Part shown: in pieces, positions 33,259 to 42,748 of the stretch
Position numbering within the stretch: position 1 is the stretch's first letter
Layout: every line of letters starts with the position of its first letter
Assembly (NCBI GenBank): GCA_019359435.1
Contig: JAHHHI010000083.1
Span: forward strand, 1 to 64,000
Length of the DNA: 64,000 nt
DNA from: Kaiparowitsia implicata GSE-PSE-MK54-09C
GTDB lineage: Bacteria; Cyanobacteriota; Cyanobacteriia; Elainellales; Elainellaceae
Reading direction: 5' to 3'
The notes under the pieces: model-generated
What the model was told of the DNA's origin: nothing
Databases searched by the model: none
What the model saw: only the letters and a program-made list of their open reading frames with translations
Position numbers and translations under genes: made by a program

Positions 33259-35325
33259 CTAATCGGCGATCGCCTCTGGCTCTGGTTCGGCTGTTGGGTC
33301 TGGCGATACTCCATTGCGTTCGAGCTTGGGTTCGGGCTTGGGTTCGGGTTTGGGTGCGAGTTGGGGAGCCGATGGCGGTGGCGGTGGCGGCGGCGAGAGT
33401 TCTTCCTCCACGGTCGGCAGGTTTTCTACGTCAGCGATGCGCTCTAGAACTAAGTCGCTCTGGGTGCCTGCCCCGCCGAGTCGCTTTATCAGCTTCGTCT
33501 TGGGTGAATGGTAGAGATAAATCAGGCGATCGCCCCCCTTCCATTCATCCGCCGTAGACGCAATTTGCACCCGGCGATCGCGCCCTATCAACAGCGGCAG
33601 CACCTTGCCGTCCTCAATCAAAATCCTCAGGTGGGCCGTTTGCTGCGGCAGCACCTCGCCGCGAAAACTCGTTTCACCCAGCCGCACATCGCGATCGCCA
33701 ATGTAGCGATTCCACACCTTGAGCGGCACCAGCGGCAAAAACGCCACCTTCACGCTGCCCTGGTTCACCGACGACTCTGCCGGAATCGCCCCAGCGGAAT
33801 CCTTCGGCACTGTCACCAGTACCCGAGGCGGGCGAAACTCTTCCGCCGCCTTTTGAGCCAGCACCAGATTCACCTCGCCGTTGTTGGTCATCGCCAAAAA
33901 CGAGCCCGCCTGTCCCAACCCGGCCCGCGCCAGCACGGCGGCATCTAGCGCACTACTGGCGATCGCCGTTAATCCCTGCAGCTCTGCCTCGCGACAGGCC
34001 TTGAGGTCTGTATCAATCAGCGCCGCCGACTCACCCTGCTCCATCAGCAGCCGCGCCATCAGCCGACTGAGGGGATTGCTGCCCACAATCACAGCACCCG
34101 TTGCCTCTTCGGACGTAATGCCCAACAGCCGCGCCACATAGCGCGCCGTCAACCCCTGCAAAAACACCGTCGAGAGAATGGTGAGAAACACCAGCGCCTT
34201 AATCGCCTCCCCCCCCGAAATGCCCCGCTCTGTCAGCAAAATCGCAAACAGCGACGCCACCGACGCAGACACAATGCCGCGCGGGGCCACCCAGCAGAGA
34301 AACAGTTTCTGTCGCCAGTTCAGACCGCTGTTATAGGTGCAGACGCCCACATTGATCGGGCGCACCACAAACATCAACACCGCCACGGTGAACACCGCCC
34401 CACGCCCCAACGCAAACAGGCTAGCAATCGACAAATCCGCCGCCAGCAGCACAAACAGCACCGACACGGCCAAAATCGTTAGCTGACTTTTGAATCGACG
34501 CAGCAGCCGCTCTTCTGGAATAGAGGACGCCCGGAGCACGAGCCCCGACACCACCGCGGCCATCAGCCCTGCTTCATCGCGAATACACTGCGCCAGGGCA
34601 AACAGGCTCCAGATACCGGCCAGCACGACCAGGTTTTTTAAATCTTCAGATAGAAAGCGACTGCGTTTGAGAAAATAGCTCAGCACCAGCCCGCCTGCCG
34701 CGCCAATGCCGCCGCCAATGCCCAGCCGCAGCAGTAGGCCGCTAATCACCAGCAGCGGGTCAGCGTCGCCGTTGAGAATCACATCCAGCACCACCACTGC
34801 GAGAATGGCGCCTACCGGGTCGATCAGCACCCCCTCGCCTTCTAGCAGCGCCGCCACGCGGGTATCGACTTTCACCTGCTTTAGCAGCGGGCTAATCACC
34901 GTGGGCCCGGTCACAACCACCAGCGCCGCATAGAGAAAGGCGATCGCCCAAGGAAATTCACCCAGCCAGTGGGCCGCCATGCCGCCACCCAGCAGCGTAA
35001 TCAACGTCCCAATGGTGACCAAATTCCGCAGACTGCCCGACACCTGGTTAATGTTGCGCAGCTCTAGGTTAAAGCCGCCCTCAAACAAAATCAGCGCTAC
35101 CGAAAGGGAGACAATCACCTCTAAGCCATCGCCCAAGACCTGTGGGCGCAGCACATCCAGCCCATCTGCCCCTAGCACAATGCCAAACGCCAGCAGAAAC
35201 ACAATGCTGGGCACTTTGCACACATCGGCCAGCACCTGAGCACTAATGCCCGCAATTACCGCAATCACAAATTGCAGCATGGTGCCGAGCGGTGTATTAA
35301 GGGAAATGGTTAACCCGTCCAGCAT
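33259..35325 (-). CDS. Na+(K+)/H+ antiporter (CPA family) with TrkA-N domain
   Basis: About 688 residues from the ATG at 35325. Twelve or so membrane spans (for example VIAVIAGISAQVLADVCKVP, VVVTGPTVISPLLKQVK and LAADLSIASLFALGRG) form the exchanger. A cytoplasmic Rossmann domain follows (GAVIVGSNPLSRLMARLLM, NAD-binding TrkA-N), then a TrkA-C-like part and an acidic Pro-rich tail (PPPPPPSAP, PEPKPEPKLE). It exchanges monovalent cations for protons. The frame stays open to a GTG at 35499, adding 58 residues with one more hydrophobic segment; this longer start is possible. Confidence 0.88.
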   Translation of the reverse strand: MLDGLTISLNTPLGTMLQFVIAVIAGISAQVLADVCKVPSIVFLLAFGIVLGADGLDVLRPQVLGDGLEVIVSLSVALILFEGGFNLELRNINQVSGSLRNLVTIGTLITLLGGGMAAHWLGEFPWAIAFLYAALVVVTGPTVISPLLKQVKVDTRVAALLEGEGVLIDPVGAILAVVVLDVILNGDADPLLVISGLLLRLGIGGGIGAAGGLVLSYFLKRSRFLSEDLKNLVVLAGIWSLFALAQCIRDEAGLMAAVVSGLVLRASSIPEERLLRRFKSQLTILAVSVLFVLLAADLSIASLFALGRGAVFTVAVLMFVVRPINVGVCTYNSGLNWRQKLFLCWVAPRGIVSASVASLFAILLTERGISGGEAIKALVFLTILSTVFLQGLTARYVARLLGITSEEATGAVIVGSNPLSRLMARLLMEQGESAALIDTDLKACREAELQGLTAIASSALDAAVLARAGLGQAGSFLAMTNNGEVNLVLAQKAAEEFRPPRVLVTVPKDSAGAIPAESSVNQGSVKVAFLPLVPLKVWNRYIGDRDVRLGETSFRGEVLPQQTAHLRILIEDGKVLPLLIGRDRRVQIASTADEWKGGDRLIYLYHSPKTKLIKRLGGAGTQSDLVLERIADVENLPTVEEELSPPPPPPPSAPQLAPKPEPKPEPKLERNGVSPDPTAEPEPEAIAD

Positions 35326-35604
35326 AAACTCTGGAAATCGGTGTCCTGAGAATAGGTACAGTTGCCATGTTACCCAAATGTATGGGCGATCGACTCTCTC
35401 TAACGATTTCCTCCACAGTCCTCCAAATTTTTCCTCAGTATGCAGGTCTGCCCAACAAACCGCCCCAATAGAGGCGATAATGACCACAATATGGATCACG
35501 ACTTGATTGAGTCACAGATTAAAAGCTTGCTGTGCCATTAGCCCTGCTGCACCTTTAGCATTGATACTGCCTCGCGTTTTTGCCGTTTATTCATACCGAC
35601 GACC

Positions 35605-36246
35605 TTGGGAATTGACCTCCGTAGCTATGTCTATATCGATCGCCTTCAACAGCAGCACGCGGCCTACCTAGGCACCGTCTCGTTAGGGTTTCTGCCTCTA
35701 CCCGGCGATGCGTCTTTATGGATCGAAGTATCACCCGGCATTGAAGTTAATAAACTTATGGATAAAGCACTCAAGGCCGCGGTGGTGCGTCCTGGAGTGC
35801 TGCTGATTGAGCGGCTATACGGACTGCTCGAAGTTCATGCCAGCTCCCAAGGCGAGGTGCAGGCTGCCGGGCGCGCCATGCTGCAAGAGATGGGGCTGGA
35901 AGCCGACGACTGCATGAAGCCGCGTATCGTCTCCAATCAAATCATCCGCAACATCGACCCGTATCATACGCAGATGATCAACCGCAATCGGCGGGGACAA
36001 ATGATTATGGCGGGGCAAACCCTCTATATTTTGGAAGTGGAGCCCGCCGCCTATGCGGCACTTGCTGCCAACGAAGCCGAAAAAGCCGCGCTGATCAATA
36101 TTTTGCAAGTGTCGGCGGTGGGTAGCTTTGGGCGACTTTATTTGGGCGGAGAAGAGCGCGATATTCTTGCGGGTGCTCGTGCAGTAGAAGCCGCTATGGA
36201 AAGCATCGCTGGGCGCGAGGTTCCGACCACGGTATCGACAGAATAG
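35605..36246 (+). CDS. ccmP: Carboxysome shell protein CcmP (tandem BMC domains)
   Basis: 213 residues, the length of Synechococcus CcmP, with strong resemblance throughout ([92 protein letters not shown]). CcmP carries two BMC domains; trimers stack into a double-layered, gated pore in the beta-carboxysome shell. Translation starts at TTG 35605. As in other cyanobacteria the gene is away from the main ccm operon; a Na+/H+ antiporter gene is divergent upstream and a TPR gene follows. Confidence 0.93.
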   Translation: MGIDLRSYVYIDRLQQQHAAYLGTVSLGFLPLPGDASLWIEVSPGIEVNKLMDKALKAAVVRPGVLLIERLYGLLEVHASSQGEVQAAGRAMLQEMGLEADDCMKPRIVSNQIIRNIDPYHTQMINRNRRGQMIMAGQTLYILEVEPAAYAALAANEAEKAALINILQVSAVGSFGRLYLGGEERDILAGARAVEAAMESIAGREVPTTVSTE

Positions 36247-36419
36247 AGCCAGTGGGGTATCTGGAGCCGGGCTGAAGTCAGGCACATTGCCAACGTTGAG
36301 GGTCAGAATGAGGGGCTAAAACCGAACCAACTGCGCCAGAGATCCACCCTTTTCGTCAGCGAATCTGCGCCGCAATAATGGGAGAGACAAGATGCCACCC
36401 AAGGATACTAAAACCTGCC

Positions 36420-36821
36420 ATGACCACTCCCAGTTTGGATACTAGCGCCTACGCCACCCATGATGTTTGGAACCAGCGGGGCTGTGACCATTGCGACGCT
36501 CAGCGCTACGGTGATGCTGTTGCCGCGTTTGACCGAGCGATCGCCCTAAATCCTCACTATTGCCCGGCGTGGAACAACCGGGGAGTGGCCTTAGGTCAAC
36601 AGCAGCGCTACGCAGAGGCGCTTGCGGCCTATGATCGGGCGATCGCCCTGCAACCCCACTATCACCAAGCATGGTATAATCGAGGTCTGCTATTCGTCGC
36701 TATGATGGCCTATGGCAACGCGCTCGAATCCTTTGACCGAGCCCTCTCGCTCTATCCCGATGCGGCCTATCTTGATGCAAGTCAGCGCATCTATAACGAC
36801 GGCAAGCTGATTGCGGCCTAG
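36420..36821 (+). CDS. Small TPR-repeat protein
   Basis: 133 residues from ATG 36420 (MTTPSLDTSAYATHDVWNQR). It consists of three tetratricopeptide repeats (GDAVAAFDRAIALNPHYCPA, AEALAAYDRAIALQPHYHQA, GNALESFDRALSLYPDAAYL) with no signal peptide. HIP1 sites encode the AIALNP and AIALQP junctions. It is presumably a cytoplasmic adaptor; the partner is unknown. Confidence 0.82.
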   Translation: MTTPSLDTSAYATHDVWNQRGCDHCDAQRYGDAVAAFDRAIALNPHYCPAWNNRGVALGQQQRYAEALAAYDRAIALQPHYHQAWYNRGLLFVAMMAYGNALESFDRALSLYPDAAYLDASQRIYNDGKLIAA

Positions 36822-37282
36822 CGGTTTGAATCGCCTGCTGTTTAAGGCAGGATGAAAAAATTGAATCTCGTTCCCCCCAGATTTGGATAGGCTGCGTCAC
36901 CGAGCACCCAACCCTGGGGGCTGTTTTGCTGCTATGGATGCGCCTGGACGCCACCCTAAAGAGTGATCCTAAACGATGCCCTGCCGAGTCATCGGGCGAT
37001 CGCCCTCGCCGTACGGATCAAAGTTTCTACAACCTTTGTTCAGCAAGGGTTATAGAAAACCCTCTCCCAAATGCCATGGACTATGTAGAGCGAGAAATCC
37101 TAGCGTCAAAATAGTAAATTTGTACTATAATAGAAGCTTCTCCCAAAGCATGCTCTTCTTTGGAACGTCCCCAATTCTCGGAAGCTTCTCCCCGGCGCAG
37201 CGCACGAGAATTTAGATAAAATCGCCTATCATGGCGGCATTTATGATCGCGCTAGCCCCTATCCTTTCCCTTCCTTACTCCT
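36822..37282. other. Spacer with hairpin repeats and a promoter-like AT-rich patch
   Basis: 461 bp. It contains the hairpin at 37024-37051 and two copies of GAAGCTTCTCCC (about 37132 and 37182). The block TAAATTTGTACTATAATAG near 37110-37130 looks like a promoter -10 region. No gene seen. Confidence 0.45.
37024..37051. repeat. Imperfect hairpin related to 6554-6592
   Basis: GTTTCTACAACCTTTG pairs imperfectly with GCAAGGGTTATAGAAAAC. Core and flanks resemble the 18-bp hairpin at 6554-6592. Confidence 0.6.
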
Positions 37283-38044
37283 ATGGCAATTATTGCGCTC
37301 AAAGCCTGGTATCTTCGCGAATATGAGCCGGTGCGCGAGCTGGAGCAGCGCCCCCACGACTTGCGGCTGAGCAAAAATAGCTTGCTGCGATCAGCGCTAC
37401 GGGCTGATTTTTTGGATGACAGCGCCGAGGTGAAGCAGGCTGAGTGGTTTCAGCGCTATCTCGATGGGGAAACGGTGGAGTTCTACATTGAGGGCAGCGG
37501 TGGGTATGCGATCGCCAACATTGACCTGATCAGCCACGAAATGTATTTCGTTAAGCAGGATGTGATGGCGCGGCTTAATCCGACCATTTTCTTTTGCTAC
37601 CAAACTGAGTTTGCCGATTCTAGCCACCACATTCGCGATCAGCTCAACGATTTTGTGGATGCGTTTAACGGGCGATCGCGCGTGACGCTCACGTTAGAAG
37701 AGTCACATCGACTAACCGATTCTCCGGTGCGGCTTAACAGCACGCTCATGCGCAAAATCCGTAACAGCCTACTGTTTGTTGCAGATGCCACGCCCGTGAT
37801 GCAGCTCGATGGCACGCCGCCTCAGCTCTTTCCCAGCCCAAAAGTGTGTGTCGAAGTGGGTTATGCGCTGCAATGTCGCCGCGCTGAGCAACTGTTGATC
37901 ATCAGCCAAGATCGACCTGAGATGCCGGGTCAGTTTCCGTTTGATGTGCCCAGCGCCAGCCGCCTCCAGTTTCGCACCCCGGCAGAACTCCGCAAAATTC
38001 TAAGCACTACCTTAAAAGACCAGTTGCAGCGATTTAATCTGTAG
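37283..38044 (+). CDS. Conserved protein with a C-terminal TIR-like/nucleotide-binding fold
   Basis: 253 residues; not a named enzyme that I recognise. The C-terminal two thirds reads like a TIR-like or nucleoside-deoxyribosyltransferase-like Rossmann fold: IFFCYQTEFADSSHHIRDQL, a buried strand MRKIRNSLLFVADATPV, then SPKVCVEVGYALQCRRAEQL, where the Glu in VCVEVGYA sits where TIR-like NADases keep theirs, and LLIISQDRPEMPGQFPFDV. The N-terminal 90 residues form a separate basic/acidic domain (LKAWYLREYEPVRELEQRPH). Single gene, no operon. Enzymatic activity is speculation. Confidence 0.68.
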   Translation: MAIIALKAWYLREYEPVRELEQRPHDLRLSKNSLLRSALRADFLDDSAEVKQAEWFQRYLDGETVEFYIEGSGGYAIANIDLISHEMYFVKQDVMARLNPTIFFCYQTEFADSSHHIRDQLNDFVDAFNGRSRVTLTLEESHRLTDSPVRLNSTLMRKIRNSLLFVADATPVMQLDGTPPQLFPSPKVCVEVGYALQCRRAEQLLIISQDRPEMPGQFPFDVPSASRLQFRTPAELRKILSTTLKDQLQRFNL

Positions 38045-39068
38045 GGTTTGGGGCGGCTGGCCGATTTTCTATGAGGCTAGAGCCATTGGGAGAACTGGCG
38101 TTGAGCGATCGCCCGCTGCCGCCCCGCCGCACCAAAATCAGCTCTGCCGCAATGCTGACGGCAATTTCTGCGGGGGTGAGTGCGCCAATATCCAACCCAA
38201 TCGGTGCATAGATTTGGGTCAGCGTTTCAGCCGCCACTCCGCTGGCTTGCAGCGTGTGGAACACCTGATTGACGCGCTTTTTGCTGCCAATCATGCCGAT
38301 ATAGCGGCAGGGGGTTGAGCGGGTCAGCAGGGCCTGTAGTGCGTCCAGATCGTAGGGGTAGCCTCGGGTGACGAGGGCCACGTAAAGCTGGGTGTGGTGC
38401 GCGAGGGCGATCGCCCCCTCCCCAACCAGAGCGGCGATGGGCTGGTGCCAGATGTGGGCGGCTTGGGGGTAGCGTTGGGGGTTGGCCCACTCGGGGCGAT
38501 CGTCCTGCACCATTACCTGAAAGCCAATCTGGTGCGCCACGGTCGCCAACTGTTCGCCGCAGTGCCCCGCGCCAATAATCAGCAGCACGGGAGGCGGGTA
38601 CAGAGTTTCAACAAAGGCGTGGGGCGGGTAAGGCGCATCTGCCGGCAAGAGATAGGGGGCCTGATCTAAGGCTAGGGGGGTGACCAGCGTAATGGACTGT
38701 CCGCTGTCTAGGGTGTGCAGCAGTGTGTGCAAGAGGGCGATCGCCCCAGTCCCACTCCAGCGCTCTAGCCACACCTGCATCGTGCCGCCGCAGATGCCCT
38801 CCGTCGGTCGCTGCGTCGCCATATTGCCCGACAAATCCACGGTGACGCGCTGTTTGACGCCCTGCGCCAAAACTGCCTGTGCTTGTTGAATCACCTTCGC
38901 TTCGCCAGCGCCGCCGCCTACCGTGCCGACGATGCGTCCATCTGCTTCCACAAACATCTTGGCGCCCACCTCGCGGGGCACCGAGCCGGTTGTTGCAATC
39001 ACCGTGGCCAGCACGGCAGCCTGCTGAGGCAAGATGTGAACAAGGTGACGAAAGCAGTCGAGAGACAT
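38034..39068 (-). CDS. XdhC/CoxI-family protein
   Basis: 344 residues. The N-terminal XdhC_CoxI block (VLATVIATTGSVPREVGAKM and GRIVGTVGGGAGEAKVIQQA) and the middle RPTEGICGGTMQVWLERW precede a C-terminal Rossmann domain (PPVLLIIGAGHCGEQLATVA and TRGYPYDLDALQALL, RYIGMIGSKKRVNQVF). XdhC inserts and sulfurates the molybdenum cofactor of xanthine dehydrogenase-type enzymes. No such hydroxylase gene lies in the window, though a guanine deaminase lies 5 kb away. The 3' end overlaps the convergent gene by 11 bp. Confidence 0.9.
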   Translation of the reverse strand: MSLDCFRHLVHILPQQAAVLATVIATTGSVPREVGAKMFVEADGRIVGTVGGGAGEAKVIQQAQAVLAQGVKQRVTVDLSGNMATQRPTEGICGGTMQVWLERWSGTGAIALLHTLLHTLDSGQSITLVTPLALDQAPYLLPADAPYPPHAFVETLYPPPVLLIIGAGHCGEQLATVAHQIGFQVMVQDDRPEWANPQRYPQAAHIWHQPIAALVGEGAIALAHHTQLYVALVTRGYPYDLDALQALLTRSTPCRYIGMIGSKKRVNQVFHTLQASGVAAETLTQIYAPIGLDIGALTPAEIAVSIAAELILVRRGGSGRSLNASSPNGSSLIENRPAAPNPTD

Positions 39069-39198
39069 GAGCGTTGAAGATTCGAGGGTGTGCAGTCTAT
39101 CGGCGTGCCGCAGCCGTGGGCTAATCTAGCTGAATTGCCAGGGCGAATATCAGTCATGCAGGGTTTAAATCCTTTGAATATTCTTTCGAGATCGCAAC

Positions 39199-39329
39199 CT
39201 AGGACGTGTCATCAATCCCAACCAAAAGTCTTATGCTATGAGCGTTACCACGCCCGATCCAAAAAACAGGCTAGGGGCTGTGACCGTTGATTTCTGGGCC
39301 ATTAGCGGCTAATTGATAACAGTCTCTAG
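39199..39329. mobile_element. MITE-like element, copy 1 (131 bp)
   Basis: Bounded by CTAG on both sides with terminal inverted repeats CTAGGACGTGTCATCAAT and, reversed, CTAGAGACTGTTATCAAT. An internal GGCTAGGGGCTGTGACCGTT repeats the terminus. Non-coding. Homologous to 43941-44071 and 52297-52432. Confidence 0.85.
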
Positions 39330-39817
39330 CAACCTGGGAACCTCATTCAGCTGCATTCCTAGAACTAGATGGCGCACGATCCGCTATTAGCCACCGAAGC
39401 TTGAGACGGTTTCTGCCCAAGTAAATCTTTAATCAATCAGCGGTTACACCCTAGGGGCATTGGCGCAACCAAGCCGAAGTAGTTAGGTTCGCCCAATGTT
39501 AAGACAACTCTTTGCCAGAGACGACTTAGCCCCCCTGCCTCAGTTTTCGCCTGATCGTGAAATATTAGCCAGAAAGGACGAGTCATGTTGAGTTGAATGG
39601 CACTGAAATCAAGCTGAAAACAGCCTTCGCGAATCGTCGAAAACCTTGATCTGCCGTAGGGTGGGCGCTGCCCACCAGCCTTATTTCAGTACCATGCATG
39701 GTTGCGTTCGTTAAGCGCCTCCTTCAAGTTTAGAACTGGCTTTGGGTTAGTTCTGTGAGCGCTGCTGCTTAAAGCCAGCCACGGGGCCGCATTGGTTCAG
39801 GGATAACTGAGTTAGCC
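39330..39817. other. Spacer downstream of MITE copy 1
   Basis: 488 bp without a supported gene. A GTAGGGTGGGCGCTGCCCACC palindrome near 39657-39677 belongs to the same type as the one at about 22985. Confidence 0.45.
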
Positions 39818-41518
39818 CTAGGGTTGAAGACCACCGTAGACTCGCATTGGACCATACAGATCATCATTGTCTATAACGAGATGGGCTGCGTCTGTGGCGC
39901 GATTGTCTACAAAAATAGGGCGGTTTCCTAGAACGGCGATCGCCGCAGACGGTCTGTTATCAGCAGGTAAGACTGATGCTGGCATGATAAACACGGCGCC
40001 CCCCTTGCCTTGCCCTGCATAGGCTCCGCGGCCTCCCATGGCACCATTGCGCTCAAATGCAGTGTGGTAGAGGACGAGATGGCCTGCGTGGACGAAGACT
40101 GCGCCGCCCAAACCGCCGCCGCCGCCGCCACGGTTGACGGTGCCATCGCCCCCGCCAAAGCCGCCATTCCCCGGCTGCCCTTGGGCTCCAGGGATGCCCA
40201 CCGTGCCCCCAACGCCGCCTAACCCCCCGCTGCCCCCGCCGCCGCCAAAGCCGCCGTTGCCGCCATTGCCGCCATTGCCGCCATTGCCCCCGTTGGCAAC
40301 CTTTGCCAGGGCAGTGCCGCCGTTGCCGCCATTGCCCGCATTACCAAACCCGCCAAAGCCGCCGCCGCCGCCAAAGGCGATCGCCCCAATACTGCCCTCG
40401 TCTTCCCACTGACCCAAGTCGCCAAAGATGCCGACGCCGCCATTGCCGCCGTTGCCGCCGTTGCCGCCATTGCCGCTGTCGCCGCCGTTGCCGCCGTTGC
40501 CGCCGTTGCCCGCATTGCCAAACCCGCCAAAGCCGCCGCCGCCGCCAAAAGCGATCGCCCCAATGCCGCCCATACCAATCCCATGCACTCCGGCGATTGC
40601 CCCCCGATTGGCTCGATATTTATTGCCGTCGCTAGCAATGTGAACCGACTCCACTGGCTCCTGCAAATCAGACGGATGGCGCAAACCAATGCCATCAACA
40701 TCTAGGATGGCACCGCGATTGACTTTGAACAGATGTCCCTGACTGTTCAGGCTTACAGTAGACCCCTGCTCCAATTGTTCCAATGTGTTATCGGGTGTCT
40801 TATTCGATGGAGTGAAGGCATTGGAGTTCAACCGATGAGAAGACTCTTTTACAGCATCGTCCTGCACAGCATTCCCCAATCCATTAACCGGTGAATTCAC
40901 GCCTGCATTCGTGCTCGTCACACTCAAGGCCTGTTGCGACCCTGGATGATCAGTCCCCGCACCCCCAACGGCTTGATTGTCGACAAAGCGAACATCGTTG
41001 AGGATGACGGCACCGCCATTCATCAGCAAGCCGCCGCCCATGCCCGCTGCACCACCCGCACCCTGCACCCCATCGGCTCCACGGGCCATGCCCTCTGCAA
41101 GGGTGAGATGCGCAATGTGAATGCGCCCCTGATCTACAGTGAGCACTCGGTGCAAGTGGTTGCCGCTAATGACCGTGTCTGCGCTGCCGACGATCGCCAT
41201 ATTGCTGCGCAGCGGTGACAGGGGACTGTTTAGGTAAATGGGGTTCTGAATTGCCGTAAGGTCGATCAGCGTATCGTTTGGATGGGCGTTGGCCTGGGCG
41301 ATCGCCCAGCGCAGTGAGCCCTCTCCCTCATCTGCCGCCGTCGTCACCTGCAGACGCAGGGGACTCGAATCCATAACTGGCTGGGAGAGGTGTGTGCCAG
41401 GGGTGGGATTTCCCCGCGCGATCGCAGCACTCAAGGGCGATCGCACCCCTATCACTCCCAGCACCAGCACCAGCACCAGCAGCCCCAATCCTAGCCCCAG
41501 CCAAATCCGTCGCCCCAT
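39818..41518 (-). CDS. Glycine-rich PGRS-like exported protein with beta-helix-type N-terminal region
   Basis: 566 residues. An N-terminal hydrophobic anchor (IWLGLGLGLLVLVLVLGVIG) is followed by a parallel beta-helix-like region (LRWAIAQANAHPNDTLIDLT, MAIVGSADTVISGNHLHRVL, LTLAEGMARGADGV), as in polymorphic outer-membrane or pectate-lyase-like surface proteins. About residues 300-500 consist of GGNGG and GFGGFGNAGNGG repeats, with a block GAIAFGGGGGFGGFGNAGNG present twice. NRGAIxxVxGIG also occurs twice. Composition recalls mycobacterial PE_PGRS proteins, but there is no PE domain. Probably cell-surface; function unknown. Confidence 0.78.
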   Translation of the reverse strand: MGRRIWLGLGLGLLVLVLVLGVIGVRSPLSAAIARGNPTPGTHLSQPVMDSSPLRLQVTTAADEGEGSLRWAIAQANAHPNDTLIDLTAIQNPIYLNSPLSPLRSNMAIVGSADTVISGNHLHRVLTVDQGRIHIAHLTLAEGMARGADGVQGAGGAAGMGGGLLMNGGAVILNDVRFVDNQAVGGAGTDHPGSQQALSVTSTNAGVNSPVNGLGNAVQDDAVKESSHRLNSNAFTPSNKTPDNTLEQLEQGSTVSLNSQGHLFKVNRGAILDVDGIGLRHPSDLQEPVESVHIASDGNKYRANRGAIAGVHGIGMGGIGAIAFGGGGGFGGFGNAGNGGNGGNGGDSGNGGNGGNGGNGGVGIFGDLGQWEDEGSIGAIAFGGGGGFGGFGNAGNGGNGGTALAKVANGGNGGNGGNGGNGGFGGGGGSGGLGGVGGTVGIPGAQGQPGNGGFGGGDGTVNRGGGGGGLGGAVFVHAGHLVLYHTAFERNGAMGGRGAYAGQGKGGAVFIMPASVLPADNRPSAAIAVLGNRPIFVDNRATDAAHLVIDNDDLYGPMRVYGGLQP

Positions 41519-41660
41519 TATTCCGCAGACCCACAGCAGTGAAGAGATTTATTGAAGAGATATCGTGCACACCAGCCGCGCGTTGTTCAGCCTTCAGAGA
41601 CTCGTGGGCTGTGGATCGGAACCGTGGCATTAAGTCACAGCCCCGGTTGTTCGCCTTACC

Positions 41661-42368
41661 TTACTCAAACTGCTGAAACAGCACGACGAGCAGACCCAGC
41701 ATCAGGGCGATCGCCCCCAACCCTAGCCACTCCGAGCGTTTTGAGCCAGGGCTATAGGATGGACGCAGCCAAAAGCTTAGTCCTTTTGTAACTAGCGGCA
41801 TGATCAGCCAGGTCAACAGAGAAGACGTAATCAAATTATTCACCAGCATTGCGCTAGAGAGCGTCCAACCCTGCATAATGCCCACCGCTGAGAATAGCAG
41901 CGTTTGCACCATCACTACTGGATACAGGCCGAGCACTACCGCTAGGTTCTGCTTCCAAGCCGGTGGCCCTAGTCCCAAATGCTCAGAGCCTGATTTGTTA
42001 GAAAACCAACCTTCTAGCCCCGTTGCAAAAGATTTGAACTGATAGGTAGAAAAAATAGTCCGCCCCGACTCAATCAACTGCTCACGTTCGGGAGAATTGA
42101 TCCAACGGTTGAGTGACTCGGGCGAGTCGAAGTGGGTCATGGCATACCACTTGATGGGTTGATTGGCCGACCTCGCGGGCAAGAGTGGCACCCATCCCAA
42201 CCGGCTATTGACCACTGGCGGACACAGATCAGCCCGAATATAGCCTTCAAATTTCTGTGCGGTTTTGGCCAGTCGGGCATGCCACAGGCGAAACGCCAAA
42301 CCCTTGCCCCGAGGCACCAAATGCTCCACTACTACGCTTGCCTGCAAAACCATCTGGGAATCTGTCAT
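41661..42368 (-). CDS. Membrane protein with an antibiotic-biosynthesis-monooxygenase-like (ABM) domain
   Basis: 235 residues. The N-terminal 110 residues show the ABM ferredoxin-like pattern (VVVEHLVPRGKGLAFRLWHA, WYAMTHFDSPESLNRWINSP). Three membrane spans follow (NLAVVLGLYPVVMVQTLLFS, LITSSLLTWLIMPLV, LGLGAIALMLGLLVVLFQQ). This domain pair is known in uncharacterised bacterial membrane proteins. The catalytic role of ABM domains varies widely and cannot be assigned here. Starts at an ATG at 42368. Confidence 0.8.
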   Translation of the reverse strand: MTDSQMVLQASVVVEHLVPRGKGLAFRLWHARLAKTAQKFEGYIRADLCPPVVNSRLGWVPLLPARSANQPIKWYAMTHFDSPESLNRWINSPEREQLIESGRTIFSTYQFKSFATGLEGWFSNKSGSEHLGLGPPAWKQNLAVVLGLYPVVMVQTLLFSAVGIMQGWTLSSAMLVNNLITSSLLTWLIMPLVTKGLSFWLRPSYSPGSKRSEWLGLGAIALMLGLLVVLFQQFE

Positions 42369-42748
42369 GGGTTTAAGGCAGATCAGAATCTACGTCGTTA
42401 GGTGTTGAAGAGGGGAAGAATCGCTGGAATCTGGAAACCCTTAAATTTAGCAATTCTTAATTTACATAGAGAATTTGTGTAGAGGCGTTGGGCAATAAGC
42501 TCGAGGAGTCTTGAAAGCCTTGCCTAGAAAGCATTTCAGCGATTTTAGCAGAAAGTCCTTAAAAGTCAAACTGTATAAAGGTTTCAGCGATTTTGGATCG
42601 CGATTGCTGGTTCTCAGCAGATCCAATGTCTCCAGGGTAGTCTGCGTATCCGTTTACTCTTTTGCATTTAGTTAGGATTTGGGGCGATCGCCCAACCGTG
42701 ACAGCGTTAAGTCAGGGGTTAATCAACACAAGCGAGGAAATCTGAGCC
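42369..42748. other. Divergent spacer
   Basis: 380 bp between the ABM-membrane gene and the DMT transporter. TTTCAGCGATTTTAG/G is repeated at about 42534 and 42581. No RNA gene or reading frame is supported. Confidence 0.4.

Noticed and set aside
40134-40643. Plus-strand Pro-rich frames opposite the glycine-rich gene, and the idea of a CRISPR array from the regular repeats
   Set aside because: The repeats are codon-level (GGN) repeats of the minus-strand protein with no unique spacers; the Pro-rich frames are their complement.
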